DNA of 64,000 nt from Paraglaciecola polaris LMG 21857 (GTDB taxonomy: Bacteria > Pseudomonadota > Gammaproteobacteria > Enterobacterales > Alteromonadaceae), in contig NZ_BAER01000023.1 of the NCBI RefSeq assembly GCF_000315055.1, positions 116,971 through 180,970 on the forward strand, in the 5' to 3' direction. Each line of letters opens with the position of its first letter. Positions within the stretch are counted from its first letter, which is position 1. The notes beneath the pieces are model-generated. The model saw nothing but the letters and a program-made list of their open reading frames with translations, searched no databases and was not told the DNA's origin. Below, in pieces: positions 56,678-64,000 of the stretch. The position numbers and the translations under genes were made by a program.

Positions 56678-57676
56678 ATGAATAAAGATTTTGCATTTAC
56701 TATTAAGAATATATCCCTCGATGAAAACTATCATCCTTCGGACAGCACACGTGCTACTACGAACTTTGCTAATTTAGCCAGAGGTGAGAGTCGCCAACAG
56801 AACTTAAGCAACACGCTAAAGATGATCGACAATAGTTTTAATGCCTTAGCGTATTGGGATAACCCCAAAGGCGATCGTTATTCAGTAGAGCTTGAAATCA
56901 TTTCTGTTGATATGGATGTGGCAGGCAGTGGCGAGACCTTTCCCTCTATTGAGATATTAAAAACCAATATTGTTGATCATAAAACCAATATTGTTGATCA
57001 TAAAACCAATGAGCGCATTGAAGGTATTGTAGGGAATAACTTTTCATCTTACGTACGTGATTATGACTTCAGTATCTTACTGGGTGAGCATAACAAGGGC
57101 CAAAGCCAATTTAGCATTCCAGACAATTTTGGCGAATTGCATGGCAAGCTCTTCAAGTATTTTGTGAACTCAAATGCGTATAAAGGGCATTTTAAAAAAC
57201 TACCTGTTATCTGCCTGAGTGTGTCGGATAACAAGACCTATTATCGAACTGAAAATCAGCATCCTGTTTTGGGCTACGAATATCAGCCAAATGAATCATC
57301 ACTGACTGAACAATACTTTAAAAAAATGGGCTTACAGGTGCGTTATTTTATGCCCCCTAACAGTGTTGCCCCTTTGGCTTTCTTTTTCTTTGGCGATTTA
57401 CTGAATGATTACAGTAATCTTGAGTTGATAAGCACGATCAGCACAATGGAAACTTTTCAAAAAATTTACCGACCTGAAATTTATAATGCCAATGCCGTTG
57501 CAGGACATTGTTATCAACCAAACTTGAGCAACCTAGATCATTCGTTAACTCAAATTGTGTATGACAGAGAGGAGCGCAGCAAGTTGGCGTTTAAGCAGGC
57601 TAAATTTGCCGAGGAGCACTTCATCAAGCCCTATCAAACCGTGCTTGAACAGTGGTCTGCCAATTACGCGCTTTAA
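56678..57676 (+). CDS. mesX: DUF1852 protein MesX, partner of methionine synthase MesD
   Basis: 332 residues of the DUF1852 family (FTIKNISLDENYHPSDSTRATTNFANLARGESRQQNL is diagnostic). MesX is required, with MesD, for a folate-independent methionine synthesis route shown by genetics in other proteobacteria; it was proposed to be an oxygenase helping provide a methyl donor, a role that is not biochemically settled. It lies 43 bases before mesD. Residues 95-108 hold an exact tandem duplication (KTNIVDH twice), encoded by two identical 21-bp units. Confidence 0.92.
   Translation: MNKDFAFTIKNISLDENYHPSDSTRATTNFANLARGESRQQNLSNTLKMIDNSFNALAYWDNPKGDRYSVELEIISVDMDVAGSGETFPSIEILKTNIVDHKTNIVDHKTNERIEGIVGNNFSSYVRDYDFSILLGEHNKGQSQFSIPDNFGELHGKLFKYFVNSNAYKGHFKKLPVICLSVSDNKTYYRTENQHPVLGYEYQPNESSLTEQYFKKMGLQVRYFMPPNSVAPLAFFFFGDLLNDYSNLELISTISTMETFQKIYRPEIYNANAVAGHCYQPNLSNLDHSLTQIVYDREERSKLAFKQAKFAEEHFIKPYQTVLEQWSANYAL
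56960..57010 (+). repeat. In-frame 21-bp tandem duplication within mesX
   Basis: Units 56960-56980 and 56981-57001 are identical and are followed by the first nine bases of a third copy. The duplication adds exactly seven residues. Confidence 0.95.
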
Positions 57677-57719
57677 TTAATCCAAACTACCTATACATAA
57701 AGGCTTAGCAGTATTTATT

Positions 57720-58787
57720 ATGAAAACAGTTACTCAGAAATCAGCGACTATTACACCATTACTACCCACATCATCCGCAGGCAGCTTACCTAAGCCTTCA
57801 TGGCTTGCAGAGCCCGAAGCGCTATGGTCACCCTGGAAATTGCAGGGCCAAGCACTGATTGATGGTAAGCACGATGCGTTACGAGTGTCGTTACATGAAC
57901 AACAACAAGCAGGGATTGATATTGTCAGTGATGGCGAGCAAACACGCCAACATTTTGTCACGACCTTTATTGAGCATCTAACCGGTGTTGACTTTGAGAA
58001 CCGTAAAACCGTTAAAATTCGCGACCGTTATGATGCCAGTGTACCCACGGTGGTTAGCGCTGTTTCTCGGCCTAAATCTGTATTTGTAGAAGATGCCAAG
58101 CTGTTACGTCAGCAAACCAAGCAACCTATTAAATGGGCATTGCCAGGCCCCATGACAATGATAGATACCCTGTATGATGATCATTATCACAGTCGCGAAA
58201 AACTCGCCTGGGAATTTGCCAAAATCCTCAATCAAGAAGCCAAAGAATTAGAGGCCGCAGGTGTAGATATTATCCAATTTGATGAACCTGCTTTTAACGT
58301 GTTTTTTGATGACGTTAACGAGTGGGGCATTGCGTGTTTAGAGCGCGCCATTGAAGGCCTAAAATGTGAAACGGCTGTGCATATTTGCTATGGCTATGGC
58401 ATCAAAGCCAACACAGATTGGAAAAAGACTCTTGGCTCAGAATGGCGACAATATGAACAAGCCTTTCCCAAATTGCAAAAATCGAATATCGATATCATCT
58501 CCCTCGAATGTCATAACTCCCATGTTCCCATTGAGTTACTGGAACTGATCCGAGGTAAAAAAGTGATGGTAGGGGCCATTGATGTGGCAACCAATAGCAT
58601 AGAAACCCCAGAAGAAGTCGCCAATACCCTGCGAGAAGCACTCAAGTATGTAGATGCTGACAAGCTCTACCCTTGCACCAACTGCGGCATGGCCCCTTTA
58701 TCACGTGATGTAGCAAGAGCCAAACTAAGCGCGTTAAGTGCCGGCGCTGCAATCATTCGCCAAGAACTCTCTACCGTCAAACAATAG
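57720..58787 (+). CDS. mesD: Folate-independent core methionine synthase MesD
   Basis: 355 residues, equivalent to only the catalytic C-terminal domain of cobalamin-independent MetE and lacking its N-terminal folate-binding half. The zinc ligands are kept: His221, Cys223 (HICYGYG), Glu263 and Cys322 (CTNCGMAP), and the homocysteine-site DEPAF is present (residues 188-192). Core synthases of this kind do not use methyltetrahydrofolate; MesD works with MesX, encoded 43 bases upstream. The pair should provide methionine synthesis from an unidentified methyl donor. Confidence 0.92.
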   Translation: MKTVTQKSATITPLLPTSSAGSLPKPSWLAEPEALWSPWKLQGQALIDGKHDALRVSLHEQQQAGIDIVSDGEQTRQHFVTTFIEHLTGVDFENRKTVKIRDRYDASVPTVVSAVSRPKSVFVEDAKLLRQQTKQPIKWALPGPMTMIDTLYDDHYHSREKLAWEFAKILNQEAKELEAAGVDIIQFDEPAFNVFFDDVNEWGIACLERAIEGLKCETAVHICYGYGIKANTDWKKTLGSEWRQYEQAFPKLQKSNIDIISLECHNSHVPIELLELIRGKKVMVGAIDVATNSIETPEEVANTLREALKYVDADKLYPCTNCGMAPLSRDVARAKLSALSAGAAIIRQELSTVKQ

Positions 58788-58883
58788 AATGACGTGCTCT
58801 CCCTCCAACTTGCTAGCGATATTTTAGGGGGAGGGGGCTAAATTCCCCCAGAGTATCCCAGGCCTATGCCAATTCGTTTTCAT

Positions 58884-58922
58884 AGGCGAAGCGTATGCTC
58901 TGGCGACAACGTCGCTGCTTGT
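58884..58922. repeat. Intergenic repeat family 2, copy 2
   Basis: Gapless match to 56183-56222 (GCGAAGC, ATGCTCTGGCGAC, GCGAC-AAC-GTCGC hairpin, TGCTT). Both copies lie just downstream of a gene. Confidence 0.65.
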
Positions 58923-59164
58923 TCTTTTCAGCCAGTCTGACCCTCTTATCTCCTATGGGGCACTCACCTCGTTATCCAGTGAAAGTTAACGGCTATGAAA
59001 AATTGATATCTGATAGTAAATATCTATCACCAGTTACTCTTTATAACACAACTTTTACACACTAAAATCGCCTCGATTTATACTTTTGTCTAATTCACAT
59101 GGCTTACAGACACTAAATTACGTTAGTGCCTAAGCAAGTGAATCGTCTTAATGTGAGGTTTATA

Positions 59165-59452
59165 ATGAAACGTTTGTTGTTTGCTGTCGTTATTTCAGCG
59201 CTATTTTCACCGTTCACAGTACATGCTACCGCGGTACCCAAAATCACAGGTGCTGATAGACCCCCTTTTAAACGGGAAATACAAACCGAAAACGTCGAGC
59301 AAAAAAATGCGAATGAGCAGGTGGAAACGGGAAAAGGGCGAGCAGCTCTAAATAAAAAACCTCCTTTCATTCAACGTACTACGCATGCTCGAGTGAGCCT
59401 AAATAAAAAAACAACGCGTAAGAACGGTCGTCGCCCCCCTTTCAAGCGTTAA
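59165..59452 (+). CDS. Small secreted protein with repeated PPF-basic motifs
   Basis: 95 residues. ATG 59165 has GAGG seven bases upstream and starts a Sec signal peptide (MKRLLFAVVISALFSPFTVHA, cleavage near 21). The mature part (about 74 residues) is basic, low-complexity and Cys-free, with three copies of a short motif: DRPPFKR (31-37), KKPPFIQR (64-71) and RRPPFKR at the C-terminus (89-95), spaced by polar linkers. Not recognised; it could be a peptide precursor, a cationic binding protein or an antimicrobial. A strong terminator follows (59616-59640), so it is a self-contained transcription unit. Confidence 0.7.
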   Translation: MKRLLFAVVISALFSPFTVHATAVPKITGADRPPFKREIQTENVEQKNANEQVETGKGRAALNKKPPFIQRTTHARVSLNKKTTRKNGRRPPFKR

Positions 59453-59545
59453 TGTTTAAAGCAAAAGCTATTGTTAATATAGCTATTACGTTGGAAAAAT
59501 GGATGTATTAGCAACTTCAGTAAAATGTATGTACTGAGTCGCGTC

Positions 59546-59604
59546 TGCCCCGCACGCGTAGCGTGTAAAGTGACCGCAGGCCATAAGTAAGCGAAGCGCA
59601 TAAA
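59546..59604. repeat. Intergenic modular palindromic repeat, family 1, copy C
   Basis: Similar to copy A: TGCCCCGCAC, GCGTAGCGTGTAAAGTG, CCGCAGG-CCATAAGT, then GCGAAGCGC and ATAAA. It lies between the secreted-protein gene and its terminator. Confidence 0.75.
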
Positions 59605-59615
59605 CAAAAGCCAAT

Positions 59616-59640
59616 AAAAAACCCGCCGAAGCGGGTTTTT
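59616..59640 (+). terminator. Strong intrinsic terminator
   Basis: ACCCGC-CGAA-GCGGGT with an A-tract before and T5 after; the GNRA-like loop and tails make it a near-ideal terminator, usable in both directions. Confidence 0.9.
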
Positions 59641-59727
59641 CAAGATTTCAAAGCGAAGCTTTGAGAGCAGAGCAATCCTCTCGGATGTCGGGTAAGAAGC
59701 AGCTATTACTAGCTACCCCTCCCCTAA

Positions 59728-59761
59728 GAACCGTGCGTGCGAGTTTCCCCGCACACGGCTC
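59728..59761 (-). ncRNA. Group II intron domain V
   Basis: 34 nt reading, on the minus strand, GAGCCGTGTGCGGGGAAAC then TCGCACGCACGGTTC. It has the catalytic AGC triad near its 5' end, a GAAA tetraloop and near-perfect pairing, the most conserved part of group II introns. Confidence 0.93.
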
Positions 59762-59800
59762 AAGCCTTTATAAGTCAGTACCTAAGTAGAGACCAGCGAT

Positions 59801-60136
59801 TTACGAGAAGGTTATTCCGTATAATTTGTGCAGTGCAAAGATGGCGGCACATATTAAAACTATAGCGCCAATCCACTTTTTCCAGCCGTTGTCCCATGAT
59901 TTCCACGTAGGAGTTTCTTTAACAGACTCAGTTCTTAGTAACTCTTTACCTTTGAAGGTAATACTAGGATCTAGATATGCTTTACCACTCTTACTCGAAA
60001 CATCTATAGCATTAGCATACCCAAATTCAACCAGAGTTTCTAAGTCCTCATAGTTGTGGTGCTCTTCACTATAAGTTCCTTTTAATTTATTTCCCTTAAT
60101 ATCACGTAACAACAGCCTTAACTCTTCACTTAACAT
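59801..60136 (-). CDS. Intron cargo ORF: small tail-anchored protein
   Basis: 111 residues lying between the RT gene and domain V, inside intron domain IV. The first 75 residues look like a small winged-helix-type domain (LRDIKGNKLKGT, YEDLETLVEFGYANAI, LDPSITFKGKELL). After a Trp-rich linker there is one hydrophobic segment (about 87-105, IGAIVLICAAIFALHKLYG) near the C-terminus, so it is probably tail-anchored in the inner membrane. A weak GGGG site precedes the ATG. Not recognised; no known role in intron mobility. Confidence 0.6.
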   Translation of the reverse strand: MLSEELRLLLRDIKGNKLKGTYSEEHHNYEDLETLVEFGYANAIDVSSKSGKAYLDPSITFKGKELLRTESVKETPTWKSWDNGWKKWIGAIVLICAAIFALHKLYGITFS

Positions 60137-60164
60137 ACGAAATTAACCCCTATATCCATTAAAT

Positions 60165-60347
60165 TTATGCTACTTCCTTATTGTGTAGTTGTCGATGACA
60201 AATAGGGTGGAACAACACCAAGTTACTCAATCTATTGCTGCCACCTTTTACCCTTTCAACAGCATGATGAACATTCCATCCTACTTCCTTGGTAAAAGGG
60301 AGGCGACACATAACAAAGCGTTACCTCTGCCTGAGCCAAAGTTTTAG
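60165..60347 (-). pseudogene. Duplicated remnant of the RT C-terminal HNH region
   Basis: Minus-strand translation gives KLWLRQR-stop-RFVMCRLPFTKEVGWNVHHAVE then RVKGGSNRLSNLVLFHP and CHRQLHNKEVA-stop, closely paralleling the intact RT tail. There is an in-frame stop after LRQR and the first zinc-ligand cysteine pair is damaged. The homology starts at the TAA stop codon of the 86-residue ORF. Base-level similarity to 60653-60840 is high. Confidence 0.85.
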
Positions 60348-60351
60348 CAAT

Positions 60352-60612
60352 TTACGCCCAAGAAACAGTGATTTTAATGGTTTCGTTTGTATCATTGACC
60401 TTTACCGAAAAACCATCTTGTTCGAGTAAAGATACAGCGGCTTTAACTGCACCATCTTGAACACGAAATTTAGGGAATGCTTTTACAGTTGTTGCCTCCC
60501 TAGATTCTGCGCTTTTCTTGATAGACCGATTTACTGATCCCAAAATAGCTTTAGAGCCAAGCGAATTGACCCCGCTGATTGTGCGTGCCTCTGCTGCTGT
60601 CAACTTATTCAT
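60352..60612 (-). CDS. Intron cargo ORF: small phage-like protein
   Basis: 86 residues starting 34 bases after the RT stop, with GGGAAG before the ATG. Soluble, alpha/beta: an Ala-rich N-terminal helix (NKLTAAEARTISG), a basic middle, and a C-terminal pattern AVSLLEQDGFSVKV...IKITVSW that resembles small proteins of unknown function in phage genomes. Its TAA stop lies at the first bases of the duplicated HNH segment, so its 3' end coincides with a recombination junction. No assigned function. Confidence 0.6.
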   Translation of the reverse strand: MNKLTAAEARTISGVNSLGSKAILGSVNRSIKKSAESREATTVKAFPKFRVQDGAVKAAVSLLEQDGFSVKVNDTNETIKITVSWA

Positions 60613-60646
60613 ACGAACTTCCCATTAATTTCAGTTAAATGTTTCT

Positions 60647-62305
60647 TTAAAAGTCTTGATGCAACTGTCGATGGCAATTGGGGTGCAACAACACCAAGTT
60701 GCTCAGTTTATCACTACCACCTCTACCTCTTTCAACAATGTGATGGACATTCCATCCTGTCTCTTTAGTAATAAGGTGGCGGCAAATATCACAACGTTTC
60801 CGCTGCCTGAGCCAAAGTGTTATCAATTTATCCCGACCTTGCATTGAATTAACCCAAGTCCGCTCAAGGCGCTTCTCAAAATATTCCTCAAACGCTAAGT
60901 CATACGGGTTTGCTTCCGCTTTTAACTTAATGTGCCGCTTTATCGGTATGTCCATGGTGTATATCAACCTATTGATGTTGCCATTAGGCCGAATACCCGA
61001 AAACGTCCAATTTCGTGAGCCCGTTGATTTAAAGTATTTCCCTTTAACCCAGCGTTTATGACGGTTGTTATGTCGTCGTCGGCACCACTGCCATAGAAGC
61101 TTCCATACCCGATAATCCACGTATTTAAAGGTCTCCTTCGCCACAATGTGACGATGGTAGTTAGCCCAACCCCGAAGAATTGGATTTAACTGACTTATCA
61201 ATATTCCTGCCGTGACAGTCTTATTACCTTTTACAATATCGTGAACCTTCCCAAGCAAGTTACTGACGTTTTTACGACTAGGTTTAATTAACATCTTCCC
61301 ATCGTATTTACGTAAGTTTTGCCCAAGAAAATCAAACCCCTCACTAATGTGAGTAATCACCGTTTTTTCCGGCGATAGCGTTAACCCCCGTTGAGCCATA
61401 AAAGCCTCAACCAGTGGTTTAACTTCATTTTCTAATAGCTCTTTCGAGATACCGGTAATAATAAAGTCATCCGCATATCGCACATAGTTAACCTTGGTCT
61501 TGTAGCTGGCTTTTGTGTTTTTCTTCCCAAAATGGGATTGCAAAACATCTTCCAAACCATCAAGTGCCAAATTGGCTAACACAGGAGAAATAATTCCCCC
61601 TTGTGGTGTACCCGCCTCAGTAGGATTTAATCTACCGGATTCCATAAATCCCGCTTTCAACCATTTTCGTAGTACTTGTTTATCCAACATAACATTGGCA
61701 AGTAACCAGTCATGGCTGATGTTATCGAAGCACCCCTTAATATCCCCCTCCAGCACCCACTCCGAAGAGCTTTTACGACTTAAATTGACAAAGCATTGCT
61801 CTATCGCATCAGCCGTAGAGCGCATGGGGCGAAAACCATAACTATTCCAGTCTGCGGTAGTTTCCGACACAGGTTCAAGTGCTAACAGGTATAATGCCTG
61901 CATCGCTCTATCTAACATGGTCGGTATCCCTAAAGGACGACGTTTACCGTTACTCTTAGGAATGTAAATCCGCCGCAACGGTTTAGGTTTATACCCTGAC
62001 CGCTTTAACTGAAAAACAGCTAACCATTTTGTATTAGGTGTACTCCATAACTCCCCATCTACACCGGCAGTCCTTTTGCCTCGATTCTCAGTCACTCGTT
62101 TAACAGCCAAAGCTTTAGCTGCAAACGAGCGCACCAACATGCGTTGTAAGGCTTTCGCTTTTCTCCACTGTTGTTGCTTAGTCGCCTTCGCGATCCGTAC
62201 CTGTTGTCTTCTCACCTGCCGTTGAATAACATACCAATTAATAGTGTGCCATCCTGTTGGTGGGTGGGAGAACGCAGGTACAATCAACTTACGTTGTGTA
62301 CTCAT
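60647..62305 (-). CDS. ltrA: Group II intron reverse transcriptase/maturase with HNH endonuclease
   Basis: About 552 residues from ATG 62305, chosen because GGAG lies nine bases upstream; a TTG at 62320 adds five residues. Domains in order: RVT_N-type N-terminus ([15 protein letters not shown]), reverse transcriptase with [29 protein letters not shown] and the catalytic YADD (about 277-280), maturase domain X ([10 protein letters not shown]), and a C-terminal HNH nuclease (CDICRHLI...[31 protein letters not shown]). All catalytic motifs are intact, so it should support splicing and retrohoming into DNA. Confidence 0.95.
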   Translation of the reverse strand: MSTQRKLIVPAFSHPPTGWHTINWYVIQRQVRRQQVRIAKATKQQQWRKAKALQRMLVRSFAAKALAVKRVTENRGKRTAGVDGELWSTPNTKWLAVFQLKRSGYKPKPLRRIYIPKSNGKRRPLGIPTMLDRAMQALYLLALEPVSETTADWNSYGFRPMRSTADAIEQCFVNLSRKSSSEWVLEGDIKGCFDNISHDWLLANVMLDKQVLRKWLKAGFMESGRLNPTEAGTPQGGIISPVLANLALDGLEDVLQSHFGKKNTKASYKTKVNYVRYADDFIITGISKELLENEVKPLVEAFMAQRGLTLSPEKTVITHISEGFDFLGQNLRKYDGKMLIKPSRKNVSNLLGKVHDIVKGNKTVTAGILISQLNPILRGWANYHRHIVAKETFKYVDYRVWKLLWQWCRRRHNNRHKRWVKGKYFKSTGSRNWTFSGIRPNGNINRLIYTMDIPIKRHIKLKAEANPYDLAFEEYFEKRLERTWVNSMQGRDKLITLWLRQRKRCDICRHLITKETGWNVHHIVERGRGGSDKLSNLVLLHPNCHRQLHQDF

Positions 62306-63416
62306 CTTGCTCTTCTCCAATTACCGAAAAGGAAGAAAAGCTCTCCCCTAAAGGGGGTAGCTAATCCCCTTTGGGTTGATAAATGATGACTTAAAAGGTC
62401 ATTACACGATTAAAGACCAGTTGGAAGTCTGCACCGTTTCCGGTCGAAGCAAATTTTGAACTTCTATCACAACCATTACAGCTGCACATTCGCTTAATCC
62501 AACATCCTATACCCACTCGTCCAACAGCGCCTTTCACAAGACACCTGCCTAAATTTTGATAAGAAATTAGGCGAACAATTGGGCTTACCGAGTTCCAATT
62601 TAATTACACGAACAACTTAGATTCTGTCTATCCACCGGAGGCTTAATAACGACGTATTCCCAGATGTAAAAGGAATAGCTAGCCACGTACCTTTTGGTCA
62701 AAGCGTATCAGCAAAAATTTCGCTCATTGCGGTTGACGGTGTTTAACAACAATTCACATATGTTAATCGTATTGTTCAGCCTAGCCCTCAATCCATTCAT
62801 TGCTAATGAATTAAACATATAACCCTCACGGGTGCAGTTCTGCAAAAAAACACAGAGGTACATTGTCAGGAAGCTTCACACAAAATCGTTACCAATAATG
62901 CATTATCCCTAGGCTACTACTAGTCGCATAGTAGGTCTCACTAATAGAATTAATTATTCTATCGAGACAATAACTAAATCAGCTTATGTTACGTAGGCCA
63001 TAGTCGTAATAGATGTAAAAGGGAGACTGTAGAGAGGAAATGACATTGCCAGTTCCCCTTCTACAGCACCTAGATTGACGACACTAACTATCGGACTTAT
63101 ACGATTTCTTAGAGAAGCTATCTCTTCGTATAGGCCTTTGCGAGATATCAAATCGTAGATAATTAGTCGAAGGGTGCGAACATCTGTTTGACAGATGGTC
63201 CTTCGTAAACTTCAGGTACACTCGTTAAGATACCGCTTCGTGAAAGAAAGCAGCACAAGTATAATTTTAGTTTAGTATTTACTCTTAGGTGCGATGACCG
63301 AACGGTCTCGCTTTATTACAGCTAAAGATAATATAGCTGCGCGTCCATTTCAATGAAATGTTCGGCAACTATATTCACACCAGTTGCCTGTGACGACTAC
63401 TAATTTACTGGAAATT

Positions 63417-63445
63417 CAACTAGCTTCCTCAGAGGAAGCTAGTTG
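63417..63445 (-). ncRNA. Perfect hairpin in intron domain I
   Basis: CAACTAGCTTCCTC and GAGGAAGCTAGTTG are perfect reverse complements separated by one base (in practice a 12-bp stem with a small loop). It is about 50 bases inside the intron 5' end and is best read as a domain I stem. Confidence 0.6.
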
Positions 63446-63491
63446 ACGTATAGCCCAGTTAGGTTAGTGACCTACGCGACTCTCGTCGCAC

Positions 63492-63985
63492 TACATCATG
63501 CCGCCTATTGACAATTAAGTTGTTGAATTTATTATTAAAATGAAAACTTCATAAAATAATACCCCACTTTATCCCCTCATAATTATACAACCCTATGCAA
63601 TCAGAGGAATTTTTTGTTCTGTCGTTAAAGGAGGCGCTACAGTGGATAACTTATTTGGCAATACATGAATGTAAGCTTAAGTACTATTGTATTGTATTTT
63701 ATTTATTTGAAGTACCTAATCTTGCTATGCTAAATGCATAACATTTCTTAATAGGTGGTGAAATTAACTATACCACTACACAAAGAGAATATAAGTTTTT
63801 CGACCAAAGACTTAGCCTATTTAAAAGTTAGTTTCCTTTTCTCATTTTCCAACTTAACTAATTTATCTTTGCTAATACTCAATTTTGTAACAGACACGGC
63901 TATTATCAAATACATAAGTTCAAGCACGTTTCCATTTTATGACTTGAGATAGAGATTTTCCATAGACAAGGAGGATTGTATTGTT
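63492..63985. other. AT-rich sequence upstream of the intron; no gene recognised
   Basis: About 490 bases forming the 5' exon side of the intron. A 65-codon plus-strand frame (63755-63952) starts at GTG in low-complexity AT-rich sequence and is not convincing. Confidence 0.4.
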
Positions 63986-64000
63986 ATGCAAAAAGTGGTT
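63986..64000 (+). CDS. Possible start of a gene continuing beyond the window
   Basis: AAGGAGG (63968-63974) is followed at 63986 by an ATG reading MQKVV to the window end; a TTG at 63981 is an alternative start with better spacing but a different frame. Only the ribosome site supports it. Confidence 0.3.

Larger units (their letters stand above)
59687..63491 (-). mobile_element. Group II intron (chloroplast-like class) with RT-HNH maturase and cargo ORFs
   Basis: On the minus strand the element begins GTGCGAC at 63491, the conserved group II 5' end, and ends CCCGAC at 59687 after a domain VI-like stem. A canonical 34-nt domain V lies at 59761-59728. Between them are about 1.2 kb of structured RNA (domains I-III, including a perfect 14-bp hairpin at 63417-63445), the RT gene, a second ORF, a fragment of duplicated HNH sequence and a third ORF. 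Total length about 3.8 kb, longer than a typical 2.5-kb intron. The RT type (N-terminal domain with [13 protein letters not shown]-terminal HNH) points to the CL class. The interrupted locus was not recognised. Confidence 0.88.

Noticed and set aside
59616..59686. Class C group II intron inserted behind a terminator
   Set aside because: A terminator does lie near the 3' end, but the RT carries an HNH domain and CL-type N-terminus, unlike class C RTs, and the hairpin is on the 3' exon side.
63755..63952. 65-codon plus-strand frame near the right edge
   Set aside because: AT-rich, low-complexity translation, GTG start without a clear ribosome site.

Overview
The window looks like a piece of a marine gammaproteobacterial chromosome, most likely an Alteromonadales relative of Paraglaciecola/Glaciecola/Alteromonas. 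This is an inference from gene content: large TonB-dependent receptors, an E. coli-type Dgt, NhaD, FabY, a folate-independent methionine synthase pair (MesX/MesD), a GH16 agarase/porphyranase-like lipoprotein and moderate GC content. No rRNA, tRNA or CRISPR array was seen.

Layout. 0-2.1 kb: 3' part of a TonB receptor. 2.4-4.3 kb: DUF3010 protein and a divergent NRAMP-like transporter lacking the usual metal-binding motifs. 4.4-8.9 kb: a fused HyuA-HyuB 5-oxoprolinase/hydantoinase with a wHTH regulator. 9.1-11.6 kb: crotonase plus acyl-CoA synthetase. 11.7-16 kb (minus): an AttEFGH-type ABC exporter with the two permeases fused and an AttH-like lipoprotein. 16.4-18.4 kb: a Wzz/GumC-like inner-membrane protein whose cytoplasmic C-terminus resembles a degenerate tyrosine-recombinase catalytic domain. 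18.9-24.7 kb: a tripartite RND efflux operon. 24.8-30.9 kb: a decaying patch with tandem asparagine-synthase-like paralogues (one frameshifted in a homopolymer), a GH16 enzyme frameshifted near its C-terminus, a Gfo/Idh/MocA oxidoreductase and a fossil DeoR regulator. 30.9-32.5 kb: lipase-like hydrolase and an ICMT-like methyltransferase. 32.8-38.7 kb: a minimal J-domain protein, three unrecognised acidic-tailed proteins and an exported protein with 23 TPR units. 38.8-41.4 kb: TonB receptor. 42-53.5 kb: housekeeping and metabolic genes (glycosyltransferase-like protein, dgt, nhaD, cytochrome b562-like protein, LEA14-like lipoprotein, cold-shock protein, acyl-CoA dehydrogenase, fabY). 53.6-59.6 kb: GlxA-type regulator, M24 peptidase, mesX-mesD and a small secreted protein with repeated PPF-basic motifs, with intergenic palindromic repeats between them. 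59.7-63.5 kb (minus): a group II intron with an RT-HNH maturase, two cargo ORFs and a duplicated piece of the HNH tail.

The parts most likely to be undescribed are the polysaccharide-co-polymerase/recombinase-fold fusion (16.4 kb), the cargo-carrying group II intron with a duplicated HNH segment (59.7 kb), and the J-domain/unknowns/TPR locus (32.8 kb). All functional assignments come from reading motifs by eye; no database search was run.
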